Positions 1-6,899 of a DNA stretch of 7,536 bases are shown here, in pieces. The position numbers and the translations under genes are program-made. Under the pieces are notes generated by a model. The model saw only the letters and a program-made list of their open reading frames with translations, was not told the origin of the DNA and did no database searches. Within the stretch, counting starts at the first letter, position 1. The number at the start of each line of letters is the position of its first letter. Source of the DNA: a bacterium (GTDB lineage: Bacteria > Krumholzibacteriota > Krumholzibacteriia > JACNKJ01); assembly GCA_014382085.1 (NCBI GenBank), contig JACNKJ010000086.1, positions 1 to 7,536 on the forward strand, read 5' to 3'.

Positions 1-1004
1 GCAGTGTCGGAGGGCCCCAAGGTTCCGAAGGCCGGACCGCTCCGCTCCAGGCTGTAGCCGCGCTCGGCCTCGGGAATGTCCGGGGCTTTGCGGGTTCCGC
101 CCACGGCCCCCGGCACCCAAACGCGCCCGGCGTTGCGCAGGCTCCCGCTCATGAGGCTGAGCTTGGACTGGTAATCTCCCGCCTGAGGAATGGCTGTGGG
201 ATGGATCTGTGTGAAGCAGGGATTCGAAAAGTAAGCTCCCCGCTGGTGGCATCGCCAAAGGGCCGTGGCATTGGAGTTCACCGCGTTGGTGGACAGGAAG
301 TAGACCGGCGAATAGCCGCCTGTCGCAAGCACCACCGCATCGGCGGCGTAGCGTTTGATCTCGCCGGTGGTCAGGTCGCGGGCGATGATGCCGCGGGCCT
401 TACCATCGACGATGACCAGGTCGAGCATTTCGTGACGCGGGAAACTCTTCACCGTGCCTGCCGCCTGCTGGCGTACCAGGGCGCTGTAGACGCCCAGGAG
501 AAGCTGCTGGCCCGTTTGTCCCCGTGCGTAAAAGGTGCGGGACACCTGCACGCCGCCGAAGCTGCGATTGGAAAGCGTGCCGCCGTACTCGCGGGCGAAG
601 GGCACACCCATGGCGGTGCACTGGTCGATGATGCCAGCGCTGAGTTCGGCCAGTCGATAGACATTAGCCTCGCGAGAGCGATAGTCGCCACCCTTGATGG
701 TGTCGTAGAAGAGGCGATAGGTACTGTCGCCGTCGTTCTGATAGTTCTTGGCGGCGTTGATGCCGCCCTGGGCCGCAACGCTGTGCGCGCGACGCGGCGT
801 GTCCTGAATGCAGAAGTTCAGAACGTTATAGCCCAGTTCGCCAAGAGTCGCAGCAGCACCGCCACCGGCTAGGCCCGTGCCCACCACGATGACTTTAAAC
901 TTACGCCGGTTGGCCGGAGCCACCAGCTTGTTATCCATCTTGTGCTGTTCCCACTTGTTCGCGAGAGGTCCGGATGGGATTTTTGCGTCGAGGATCTGGG
1001 ACAT
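1..1004 (-). CDS. sdhA: Succinate dehydrogenase/fumarate reductase flavoprotein subunit (3'-truncated by window edge)
   Basis: This is the catalytic flavoprotein of respiratory complex II. It interconverts succinate and fumarate on the cytoplasmic side of the membrane and passes electrons to SdhB. The first 334 codons are open from the ATG to the window edge; about 300 further residues are expected for the long (about 640 aa) Bacteroidota-like type. An N-terminal extension of about 35 residues precedes the FAD-binding motif GTGLAG (42-47). 'RRAHSVAAQGG' (71-81) holds His74, the expected covalent FAD attachment residue. 'FAREYGG', 'SRTFYARGQTGQQLL' and 'FTQIHPT' (His268) are strongly conserved. 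The ATG overlaps the sdhC stop (TAATG), and GGGAGG lies 6 nt upstream inside sdhC, so this start is well supported. Oddities: where the family normally has 'MSESLRND' and 'PRD', this protein has MSGSLRNA (Gly287) and PSD (Ser332), which would remove a substrate-binding Glu and the catalytic Arg. Conservation falls off towards the window edge. Succinate oxidation versus fumarate reduction cannot be told from sequence. Confidence 0.95.
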   Translation of the reverse strand, partial: MSQILDAKIPSGPLANKWEQHKMDNKLVAPANRRKFKVIVVGTGLAGGGAAATLGELGYNVLNFCIQDTPRRAHSVAAQGGINAAKNYQNDGDSTYRLFYDTIKGGDYRSREANVYRLAELSAGIIDQCTAMGVPFAREYGGTLSNRSFGGVQVSRTFYARGQTGQQLLLGVYSALVRQQAAGTVKSFPRHEMLDLVIVDGKARGIIARDLTTGEIKRYAADAVVLATGGYSPVYFLSTNAVNSNATALWRCHQRGAYFSNPCFTQIHPTAIPQAGDYQSKLSLMSGSLRNAGRVWVPGAVGGTRKAPDIPEAERGYSLERSGPAFGTLGPSDT

Positions 1005-1717
1005 TACAGACCTCCCAGGCTGGCGTGGGATACGGCTGAGGGATCAAGGAAGAAGTAGACGTAGACCGGTAGCAGAAGGAAGCCCACCGCGAGAAGCAGG
1101 GCCACGATAAGGCCGAGGGTGTAGAGCAGGCCGATCCATCGGTCGTTATTCCAGCCCATGGACTGGAAGGCGCTCCAGAAGCCGTGACGCAGATGGAAAC
1201 CGACGATGGCCATGACCAGCACGTAGGCTCCGGCAATCATGGGATTTTTGAAGGCATCGATCACCACCGAGTAGTAATCGGCATGGCCGCCATGCTCGGG
1301 GTGCGGGACGTTCAGCTTGAACATCCACACATGCACGAGGATGAAGAGGAAGAGCATGACGCCTGTCCAGATCATGGTCGTGGACGAGAAGGTCTTGCGG
1401 CTCTTGCCACCGGCGTCCACCGATTTTTTGTAGTTGATCGGTCGCGCACGATTCTTGTCGAGCATGGCCACCGCCACGGCGGCGCTGATGTGAACGAGGA
1501 AGAGCGCGATGAGGCCGATTTCGAAGAGGGTGACGAACCATCCGTCGAAGATTCCTTCGAGGAAGGCGGCGTAGCCGTTGAGGGCTGACGGACCCATGTA
1601 GATGGTCAGATTGCCCAGCAGGTGGACGACGAGAAAGCCGATCAGGAAGAGCCCGGTGAGGCCTGTCAGGATCTTCTTTCCCACGGAGGACCAGAGAACG
1701 GCAGTGATTCTGCTCAT
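1004..1717 (-). CDS. sdhC: Succinate dehydrogenase cytochrome b558 subunit (membrane anchor)
   Basis: This 237-residue membrane anchor of complex II carries electrons between the SdhB iron-sulfur clusters and quinone through b-type haem. Five hydrophobic segments are visible at about residues 16-40, 60-86, 113-134, 156-180 and 192-224, as in the single-anchor, di-haem cytochrome b558 family (Bacillus SdhC and Wolinella FrdC type). Helix-embedded histidines at 32 (VVHLLGN), 76 (FLVHI), 129 (LVHVW) and 175 (GFHLRHG) match the four haem ligands expected for two haems; this assignment follows the family pattern. A polar loop with 'RARPINYKK' separates helices 2 and 3. The ATG at 1717 is chosen because AGGAG (1726-1730) sits 8 nt upstream and the family N-terminus starts here. 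The frame stays open much further upstream, to 2197, but that part crosses a terminator and a fold-back repeat and looks non-coding. The stop TAA shares one base with the sdhA ATG. Confidence 0.94.
   Translation of the reverse strand: MSRITAVLWSSVGKKILTGLTGLFLIGFLVVHLLGNLTIYMGPSALNGYAAFLEGIFDGWFVTLFEIGLIALFLVHISAAVAVAMLDKNRARPINYKKSVDAGGKSRKTFSSTTMIWTGVMLFLFILVHVWMFKLNVPHPEHGGHADYYSVVIDAFKNPMIAGAYVLVMAIVGFHLRHGFWSAFQSMGWNNDRWIGLLYTLGLIVALLLAVGFLLLPVYVYFFLDPSAVSHASLGGL
1011..1016 (-). promoter_or_regulatory. Ribosome binding site of sdhA inside the end of sdhC
   Basis: GGGAGG on the minus strand lies 6 nt before the sdhA ATG and is read through as the last glycine/leucine codons of sdhC. Together with the TAATG stop/start overlap (1002-1006) it supports translational coupling of anchor and flavoprotein synthesis, and it fixes the sdhA start. 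Confidence 0.75.
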
Positions 1718-1725
1718 TGGCCAAG

Positions 1726-1730
1726 CTCCT
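1726..1730 (-). promoter_or_regulatory. Ribosome binding site of sdhC
   Basis: AGGAG on the minus strand is followed by an 8-nt spacer and the ATG at 1717. It decides the sdhC start against the longer upstream open frame, which begins in the 3' end of the neighbouring peptidase gene. Confidence 0.8.
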
Positions 1731-1778
1731 GGAAATTGAGGTGAAAATCTCGTGGAAGAAACAGAGTAATTCCGGAGA

Positions 1779-1929
1779 GGCGGAGTGGCAACTCCAAAAA
1801 CAAGGGAAGGGCTCTCTCCTGTCTCCGGTTCGGCGGGGCCATAGAATTTGCAGAATTTCTCCGATATGCCCGCCTCACATGTCGCCCAGGAAAGTGCCCT
1901 TCCCTTGTTTTTGGAGCTACCTCTTCGCC
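1779..1929. repeat. Long fold-back inverted repeat upstream of sdhC
   Basis: The arms 1779-1821 and 1887-1929 are inverted copies of each other around a 65-nt centre. The core, 1792-1812 against 1896-1916, is perfect over 21 bp; on the plus strand it contains CCAAAAACAAGGGAAGG (left) and CCTTCCCTTGTTTTTGG (right). Outside the core the pairing continues with mismatches at 1786/1922, 1789/1919, 1791/1917, 1813/1895 and 1816/1892 and one G-T pair (1783/1925). The centre has a further small stem (1832-1837 with 1869-1874). No ORF with coding character, no clear target-site duplication and no poly-T run follows it, so it is not a standard terminator. It could be a MITE-like or other fold-back element, or a structured leader of the sdhC transcript. 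It accounts for most of the 349-bp gap between the peptidase gene and sdhC; the sdh promoter must lie in this gap if the upstream terminator works, but I cannot place it with confidence. Confidence 0.85.
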
Positions 1930-1987
1930 AAGCTGAAGCACCATCTCCCGAATAGATACTCCGCGAAGACGTTTCTGTCTCAATAGG

Positions 1988-2015
1988 AAAACGGGGAGGG
2001 CCGAAGCCCTCCCCG
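1988..2015 (-). terminator. Intrinsic terminator of the C25 peptidase gene (UUCG loop)
   Basis: On the minus strand a 10-bp perfect stem, CGGGGAGGGC paired with GCCCTCCCCG (1992-2015), is closed by a TTCG tetraloop on a C-G pair and followed at once by TTTT (1991-1988). It lies about 50 nt after the peptidase stop. There is no T-run on the plus-strand side, so it is directional. It separates the peptidase transcript from sdhCA. Confidence 0.9.
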
Positions 2016-2039
2016 AGTGAAATGTGAAGCTTGAATGAG

Positions 2040-2059
2040 GGGAGGGCATCTGCCCTCCC
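2040..2059 (-). other. Second GC-rich hairpin just after the peptidase stop codon
   Basis: On the minus strand GGGAGGGC (2059-2052) pairs with GCCCTCCC (2047-2040) around the loop AGAT, beginning 7 nt after the TAG stop at 2067. No T-run follows, so alone it is a poor terminator. It may protect the mRNA 3' end or work in tandem with the terminator at 2015-1988, whose stem contains the same eight-base arms. Confidence 0.7.
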
Positions 2060-2066
2060 AGATCTC

Positions 2067-5000
2067 CTATTTGAGCAATAGCATCTTCGAGCGGAGTACC
2101 TGGCCGTCGAAGGCGAGGCGGCTGAAGTAAACACCGCTGGCCATGGGCGTGCCATGGTCATCGCGCCCCAGCCACTCAACTTCCTGATAGCCGGCATCCA
2201 TATTGGCCGTGATCAGGGTGGCTACCCTACGACCCGTCACATCGTAGACCGCGAGATCCACCGTGCCGGCCTTGGGCAGGTCGAAGCGGATCATGGTCTT
2301 CGGGTTGAAGGGATTGGGGAAGTTCCGACCCAGGGCCAGAACCGCCGGGACAGCATCGATGACATCGGTGGGATCACCCGAATAGGTGATCTTCAGACAC
2401 CACTCGTTGAAGGTGCCTGAATCGCCGCCGGCGTTGTCGCTGATGGTCAGGGTCCACAGACCGTCGGCCACATCACCGATGAAGTCCTCCAGGTTACCGG
2501 CTGGATCCATGTCGTCCGGATACCAACCGATCAGGTTGTCCGCACTTCCGCCCGTGCGGTTGTGCAGGACCACGCTAGTTCCTTCGGGACTTTCCAAGGT
2601 GACGATGAGATCGCCCTGATAAGTGTGGGTGATGTCCACAAAGACCGCGATATCCGTCACGGTCGATCCGAGATTGATGTCCATGCTGTCATCAATGGTC
2701 GTGTTGTCATTGATGGCCAATCCGGGTTCGCTACAGAAGGTGGCTTCGTAGACGATGGACAGATCCAGGTCGATACCTGTGGCGTCCTCGCCCGGTCCCA
2801 GCGGAACTTCAGCGATTTCCGTGGAGAAACCGTTCTTGCTGGCGCGAATCTCATAGCCGCCCGCATAGAGTCCCGGCAGGGAGTAGAGACCGTCGGCGCC
2901 GGTGTAAACGTATCCGCCACCGGGGATGGCTTCCACGAGCACGCCGGAATAGTCGGTCTCGCCTTCCAGGGTCACCGCACCGCTGATGGAGCAGTCGCCC
3001 ACTTCCTGGGTCATGAGCCAGGTGACGGCGTTCTGCAGAAGCAGAGGCCGCACGGCCGCGTCCATGGCCGAGTAGTTGAAGGCGAAGAAGACGATCTGTC
3101 CGCCTTCGGGCGCCGGATTGGGATCGTAGGCGATGATGCTGCCGTCGCCCGCATAGTCGCTCCAGCTACCCACGGTCACCGCGTCGGCGGCCACGTCCAC
3201 GGCGTCATGATCGCCGTAGCCTGAATAACTCATGCTGATCGAAGCGGGAATGAGATTGGGTACCGAGGCAAGATAGTGATCGGCCTCGGCGATGGTCACG
3301 TTGCCGCTCTGATCGTGATTCCAGCCGGTGTGATGCAGCACCTGCGTGGCAAAATCGCCGCTCTGGTGGTCGTAGGCCACCTCTCCACCTTCGATAAGCA
3401 CATGCCCGCCGACTTCCACAAAGTCCACAAGCGCGTTGGTGAAGCTGGTGTCACCGAAGGGTTCGGTGTTGTCGCCGGCCGAAACTAGAACGAGATCATA
3501 ATTGACCCAAGTGAGAGGATCGGTTTCGCCCATGCTTTCCATGGTGCTCGTATAGCCGATCTCATCCAGGTCAGAAATGATATCCGTGCAGGCCTTGCCG
3601 ACATTGCTCGAGTAAGCCTCGGCAATGATAGCGCCGGACTTCTCGTCGACCTTGGCCTCATTCCAAGTGCTCTTGCCGCTGTCGTTGATGACCAGCAGAT
3701 CGCCAATGGTGGGATCGAGCACAAAGCTCTTCACGATAACCGGCTCGTCCACTTCGATCCCGATGGTCACGGGAATGTAGTGCCAAGCCTTCACGGTGAC
3801 CATGTAATCGAAGTAGGGCAGAGACGGCGTGGTATAGCTGCCGTCGCCCGGATCGCTCGTGGTCTCGGCATAGAGCTCGCCAGTATCCGTGCGATAGACC
3901 TTCACCGTGGCTTCCAGAGGATCACCGAATTCGGAATCGGTAACCGTACCGGAGATCACACCCGCGGGCGCCGGAGCGAGATTCACATCCAGGGTGTTTG
4001 CGCCGTAGTTCAGGAAGAAGGTCTCTTCGTGATGCAGATAGCCGAAGAGGTCCACCGCGATGTCGTACTCCGCCACCACGATGTCTTCGCCCATGTCGTA
4101 GTTGCCCGCTCCGTCGGTCGTGGTTTCAAAAACCATGACGTCCAAGGCGTCGTATCCACGAACCCAGGCCCCCACGGCCGGAGATCCGTCGGCATCCACA
4201 TGACCGGTCAGCGTACCGTAGGCTTCGATCACTTCGAAGGACGCCGTCACGAGATTGCTGCCGTCCTTTGCGAAGAAAACGTCAACTTCCCCCAGGGCCG
4301 TCGGCGTGATGGTCAGTGAGTTCTCGGTGGTCTGATCGATCAGAACACCATCCTGATAGGCATAGAGAATATGCGCGGGCACGCCGCCGAATCCGGAAGC
4401 CGTAATGGTTCCCGGCAGATTCAGGGCGAAGGCGCCGCTCAAGCCAATGTCGGTGCTCACACTCAGAGAGATTCCCATGAGCGGATCGGCATTGACGGTC
4501 AGCGGATCGCGGAATAGTTCCCAGGTCTCGGCGGGATCCTGCCCCACCACGTCGATACTGGGACCGTAAGGATAGATTACGTTGATGGTCGCATAGCCCG
4601 CGGCATCGGTGAAAGCGTGGCCGCTCTCATACTCGAGACCGTCGGCCCAGACCTCGATGCCTTCCTTGGGCGTCACGCCGTCATACTCGAAGACGCCGAT
4701 GGTCACGTCGGTGGCCAAATTGGCGTCGATGTTGTCGGGATTCATGGTGATGTGCGCGGGCACGATCACGTTCACGTCCACGATGTAGGGCTCGTAGTTC
4801 TGGCAGAAGACCACCAGCTCGGCTGCACCGGGAAGCATGGGAGCCGCGAAGACCGGAAGGTCCAGCGTGCCGTCTATGGCCACAGTACCCGCACCGAGAA
4901 TTTCACCGTCGCGGGTCAGGCCCACGTAGCTGCCGGGCGCCGCGTCAATGGCGATGCTCGACCAGGTGGTGAAGATGGTCTCAGGGTGCACAACCGGGTT

Positions 5001-6824
5001 GGGTCCGGGAACGCCCAGGTAGGTGGCGATGCTCGGGTCGCCCATGAGGTTGTAGATATTCCAGTAGTAGGTAGTCCGGCTGGAGCCCGATTCCATCACC
5101 GCCAGGTTTCCGCTGAAGATGATGGCGTCGTTGGTCACGTACCACTGCTCCATGTCCTCGCCGTGATCGTGGAAAAGGCCGTCATAGACGCCCAGGGCCG
5201 TATCCTCGTAGGGATAGGCCGATCCGTCGATCTGCGAGGAAGGATGGTAACCCACGCCCCACCAGTAGTCCTCATCCCAGTAAGTGGAATTGGAACCACC
5301 GATGTAGCCGATGGCACCCTTGTCCGCGGCGCGCAACCAAGTTTCAGCAAAGCACTCGCCGTAGTCGTAGGTGCTCGTGAGACAGCAGTTACCCACGGCC
5401 AGGCAGTATTCGCCGTAGTTCTGCAATCCGTTGATGTTCGACTGGGTGAAGCTCGGATCGCTCCAGCTTGTCTGACTGCCGTGGGCCGTGTAGTTGATGT
5501 AGCCCACGCCGTCGCTCACGTTCTGTACGATGTTCGCGGCGTTGCTGCCGGAAGCGGGATACAGATACGTGTAGCTGGAGATACCGTGCGCTTCATTGAA
5601 GTAGTGCTCGGTTCCGTAGTTGATCTGGCCGTTGCCGTGGGTGGGACCGAAGCTTCCGTCCATGCCGGCAATCATCACGACTTCGCCGAGATAGCTCGTG
5701 TCGGGCATGGTGAACTGATCGTACATCAGGGTCTTGTCCAGGATGGCGTTCAACTGGGTCGGATTGGTGGCGCTGAAGCGTCCGTAGTAGATATCCGGAA
5801 CCAGGTCGCCCTCGACATCGCAGTAGGGACGGTCGGTGGCGTCTCCGCTCTCGAAAAAGGTCGGACACTGGGCCACGTCACCCACGAAGATGACGAAACT
5901 CGGCGCCGGGACTTCGGGCGTGCCATTATTGTAAAGACCATGAATGTAGGCCTGGATGCTGCTGGTGCTGGTTCCCACCTCGGGCGAACCGATGACGCCT
6001 ACGATCACATTGAATCCGCGGCGGATTTTCCAATCCACGAATTCTTCCATGTGCAATTCGAATTCTTCCGGGACGATGATGACCATGGTCACCAGATCGC
6101 GCACGCGATCAGGATAGTCGTCATGAAGTCCGCGGTAGCCGGCGAATCCTTCATAGAGATGCGAGAAGAAGGGACTGTGCACGGCTGCCTTGAGATCCTG
6201 TCCCGCGAAAGTGTCGCCGCCCTCGAAACGAAGTTCGAATTCGATCTTGGTGGCAATCTCCAATTCGCCCGTCTCGGGGAAGTAGGCCAAAGGCGCCACT
6301 TCCAGGCGTCCCAGGTCTACGGCACGCAGGCGGCCCATGGGGACGACCTTCACCATTTCATAGGCGACGCGATCGCTGCTGTAGCTGCCATGGTCGTAGA
6401 TGAAGGGCCAGGTGGACGGATCGGCACTCTTAGGCATGCTGGGCTGTGCCGGCATGATGCGATGCTCAAATCCGAAATCCGCCAGGCGAATTCGTTCGGT
6501 CTGAAGGGAGAGAATCTCGATACGAGTATTGGCCCCGAAGGGGATCTCGTATAGGCGATTCATCTGCGGCAACTCCGGAGCGCCTTCCACCTTCGAAGAG
6601 TGGAAGCCGGGAATCGTCAGGCGCGTGAACAGGCCCTCGGGCGTGTTCACTTCCAAAGCCTCGATGCTTCCCAGTTCGGCGCGGAAGCTGAGGACGTTCT
6701 CCTCGGCCGCGGTCAAAGTTAATCCGTTGAGCTCATCCCCTATGGGGAGGGTTGTGGTCGCCGCCATCGCGCTCAGCGCGAAGAGGGCGAAGCATAGCGC
6801 AAGAAGACCCTTCGGGATTCTCAT
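2067..6824 (-). CDS. Secreted gingipain-family (C25) cysteine peptidase with multidomain tail and T9SS-type C-terminal sorting module
   Basis: A 1585-residue exported protease, probably extracellular or surface-bound. Domains by inspection: signal peptide 1-21 (cleavage after AMA); C25-type propeptide about 40-235; catalytic domain about 243-605. Catalytic His448 lies in YTAHGS. The nucleophile is Cys480 or Cys481 in GNCCLTS; Cys480 fits ungapped alignment to gingipain VACVNG. 'IYYGRFSATNPTQL' (346-358) and 'MGDPS' (594-598) are also family hallmarks. Ig-like domains follow at about 607-780, then carboxypeptidase-regulatory-like beta domains at about 866-950 and 954-1037, an alpha/beta domain at about 1041-1274 resembling class I glutamine amidotransferase/ThuA folds without an evident catalytic elbow, a third regulatory-like domain at about 1276-1356, and a P (proprotein convertase) domain at about 1359-1482. 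The tail 1495-1585, with NFPNPFNP (1501-1508) and final KMLLLK, is a sorting module. AAAGGA, 6 nt upstream, supports the start. Substrate specificity cannot be told. The gene is probably monocistronic, lying between two terminators. Confidence 0.93.
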   Translation of the reverse strand: MRIPKGLLALCFALFALSAMAATTTLPIGDELNGLTLTAAEENVLSFRAELGSIEALEVNTPEGLFTRLTIPGFHSSKVEGAPELPQMNRLYEIPFGANTRIEILSLQTERIRLADFGFEHRIMPAQPSMPKSADPSTWPFIYDHGSYSSDRVAYEMVKVVPMGRLRAVDLGRLEVAPLAYFPETGELEIATKIEFELRFEGGDTFAGQDLKAAVHSPFFSHLYEGFAGYRGLHDDYPDRVRDLVTMVIIVPEEFELHMEEFVDWKIRRGFNVIVGVIGSPEVGTSTSSIQAYIHGLYNNGTPEVPAPSFVIFVGDVAQCPTFFESGDATDRPYCDVEGDLVPDIYYGRFSATNPTQLNAILDKTLMYDQFTMPDTSYLGEVVMIAGMDGSFGPTHGNGQINYGTEHYFNEAHGISSYTYLYPASGSNAANIVQNVSDGVGYINYTAHGSQTSWSDPSFTQSNINGLQNYGEYCLAVGNCCLTSTYDYGECFAETWLRAADKGAIGYIGGSNSTYWDEDYWWGVGYHPSSQIDGSAYPYEDTALGVYDGLFHDHGEDMEQWYVTNDAIIFSGNLAVMESGSSRTTYYWNIYNLMGDPSIATYLGVPGPNPVVHPETIFTTWSSIAIDAAPGSYVGLTRDGEILGAGTVAIDGTLDLPVFAAPMLPGAAELVVFCQNYEPYIVDVNVIVPAHITMNPDNIDANLATDVTIGVFEYDGVTPKEGIEVWADGLEYESGHAFTDAAGYATINVIYPYGPSIDVVGQDPAETWELFRDPLTVNADPLMGISLSVSTDIGLSGAFALNLPGTITASGFGGVPAHILYAYQDGVLIDQTTENSLTITPTALGEVDVFFAKDGSNLVTASFEVIEAYGTLTGHVDADGSPAVGAWVRGYDALDVMVFETTTDGAGNYDMGEDIVVAEYDIAVDLFGYLHHEETFFLNYGANTLDVNLAPAPAGVISGTVTDSEFGDPLEATVKVYRTDTGELYAETTSDPGDGSYTTPSLPYFDYMVTVKAWHYIPVTIGIEVDEPVIVKSFVLDPTIGDLLVINDSGKSTWNEAKVDEKSGAIIAEAYSSNVGKACTDIISDLDEIGYTSTMESMGETDPLTWVNYDLVLVSAGDNTEPFGDTSFTNALVDFVEVGGHVLIEGGEVAYDHQSGDFATQVLHHTGWNHDQSGNVTIAEADHYLASVPNLIPASISMSYSGYGDHDAVDVAADAVTVGSWSDYAGDGSIIAYDPNPAPEGGQIVFFAFNYSAMDAAVRPLLLQNAVTWLMTQEVGDCSISGAVTLEGETDYSGVLVEAIPGGGYVYTGADGLYSLPGLYAGGYEIRASKNGFSTEIAEVPLGPGEDATGIDLDLSIVYEATFCSEPGLAINDNTTIDDSMDINLGSTVTDIAVFVDITHTYQGDLIVTLESPEGTSVVLHNRTGGSADNLIGWYPDDMDPAGNLEDFIGDVADGLWTLTISDNAGGDSGTFNEWCLKITYSGDPTDVIDAVPAVLALGRNFPNPFNPKTMIRFDLPKAGTVDLAVYDVTGRRVATLITANMDAGYQEVEWLGRDDHGTPMASGVYFSRLAFDGQVLRSKMLLLK

Positions 6825-6830
6825 CTCCGG

Positions 6831-6836
6831 TCCTTT
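6831..6836 (-). promoter_or_regulatory. Ribosome binding site of the C25 peptidase gene
   Basis: AAAGGA on the minus strand lies 6 nt before the ATG at 6824. A GGAG directly touching the ATG is too close to act. The start is also right for the signal peptide, which opens MRIPKG followed by a hydrophobic stretch. Confidence 0.75.
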
Positions 6837-6842
6837 CTCATG

Positions 6843-6872
6843 GCATTTCTGGAATGCGTATCCGGCAATTCC
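6843..6872 (-). other. Possible mutually exclusive hairpins in the peptidase mRNA leader
   Basis: Two small stems share the segment 6853-6857. One pairs 6843-6847 with 6853-6857 (5 bp, 5-nt loop). The other pairs 6851-6857 with 6865-6872 (7 bp with one bulged base, 7-nt loop). They end just upstream of the ribosome binding site. They are short enough to arise by chance, so a regulatory role is only a suggestion. Confidence 0.25.
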
Positions 6873-6888
6873 GATCTTTTGATCCTTA

Positions 6889-6899
6889 ATTCTATCATA
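6889..6899 (-). promoter_or_regulatory. Candidate -10 region for the C25 peptidase gene
   Basis: The AT-rich minus-strand stretch contains overlapping TATGAT (6899-6894) and TAGAAT (6894-6889), both near the -10 consensus. No good TTGACA-like element is found at the right distance. A promoter is expected somewhere in 6946-6825 because the upstream gene ends in a strong terminator, but the exact site is weakly supported. Confidence 0.25.

Noticed and set aside
201..872. Plus-strand open frame opposite sdhA
   Set aside because: It is antisense to highly conserved SdhA coding sequence with no family resemblance of its own.
1779..1929. Reading the fold-back element as an integron attC site, CRISPR repeat pair or plain terminator
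   Set aside because: There are no attC core sequences (GTTRRRY/RYYYAAC), only one inverted pair with no direct repeats, and no T-run after the stem.
1714..2049. Minus-strand 111-codon open frame in the intergenic gap
   Set aside because: It crosses the terminator hairpin and both arms of the inverted repeat, overlaps the sdhC start and has no credible start signal; low-complexity composition explains it.
1718..2197. N-terminal extension of the sdhC frame to an upstream ATG at 2197
   Set aside because: The extension runs from inside the peptidase gene through its terminator and the fold-back repeat, has no family similarity, and the ATG at 1717 has a well-spaced AGGAG and the family N-terminus.
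4617..6554. Long plus-strand open frame (645 codons) opposite the peptidase gene
   Set aside because: It is fully antisense to a well-supported gene, shows no recognisable domain, is rich in His/Val/Gly/Ala runs typical of reversed G+C-rich codons, and has no convincing ribosome binding site. It is a shadow frame.
6821..6841. Six-codon upstream ORF (MRKDRR) whose TGA overlaps the peptidase ATG
   Set aside because: It lacks a ribosome binding site, and its own bases form the peptidase ribosome binding site; most likely coincidence.
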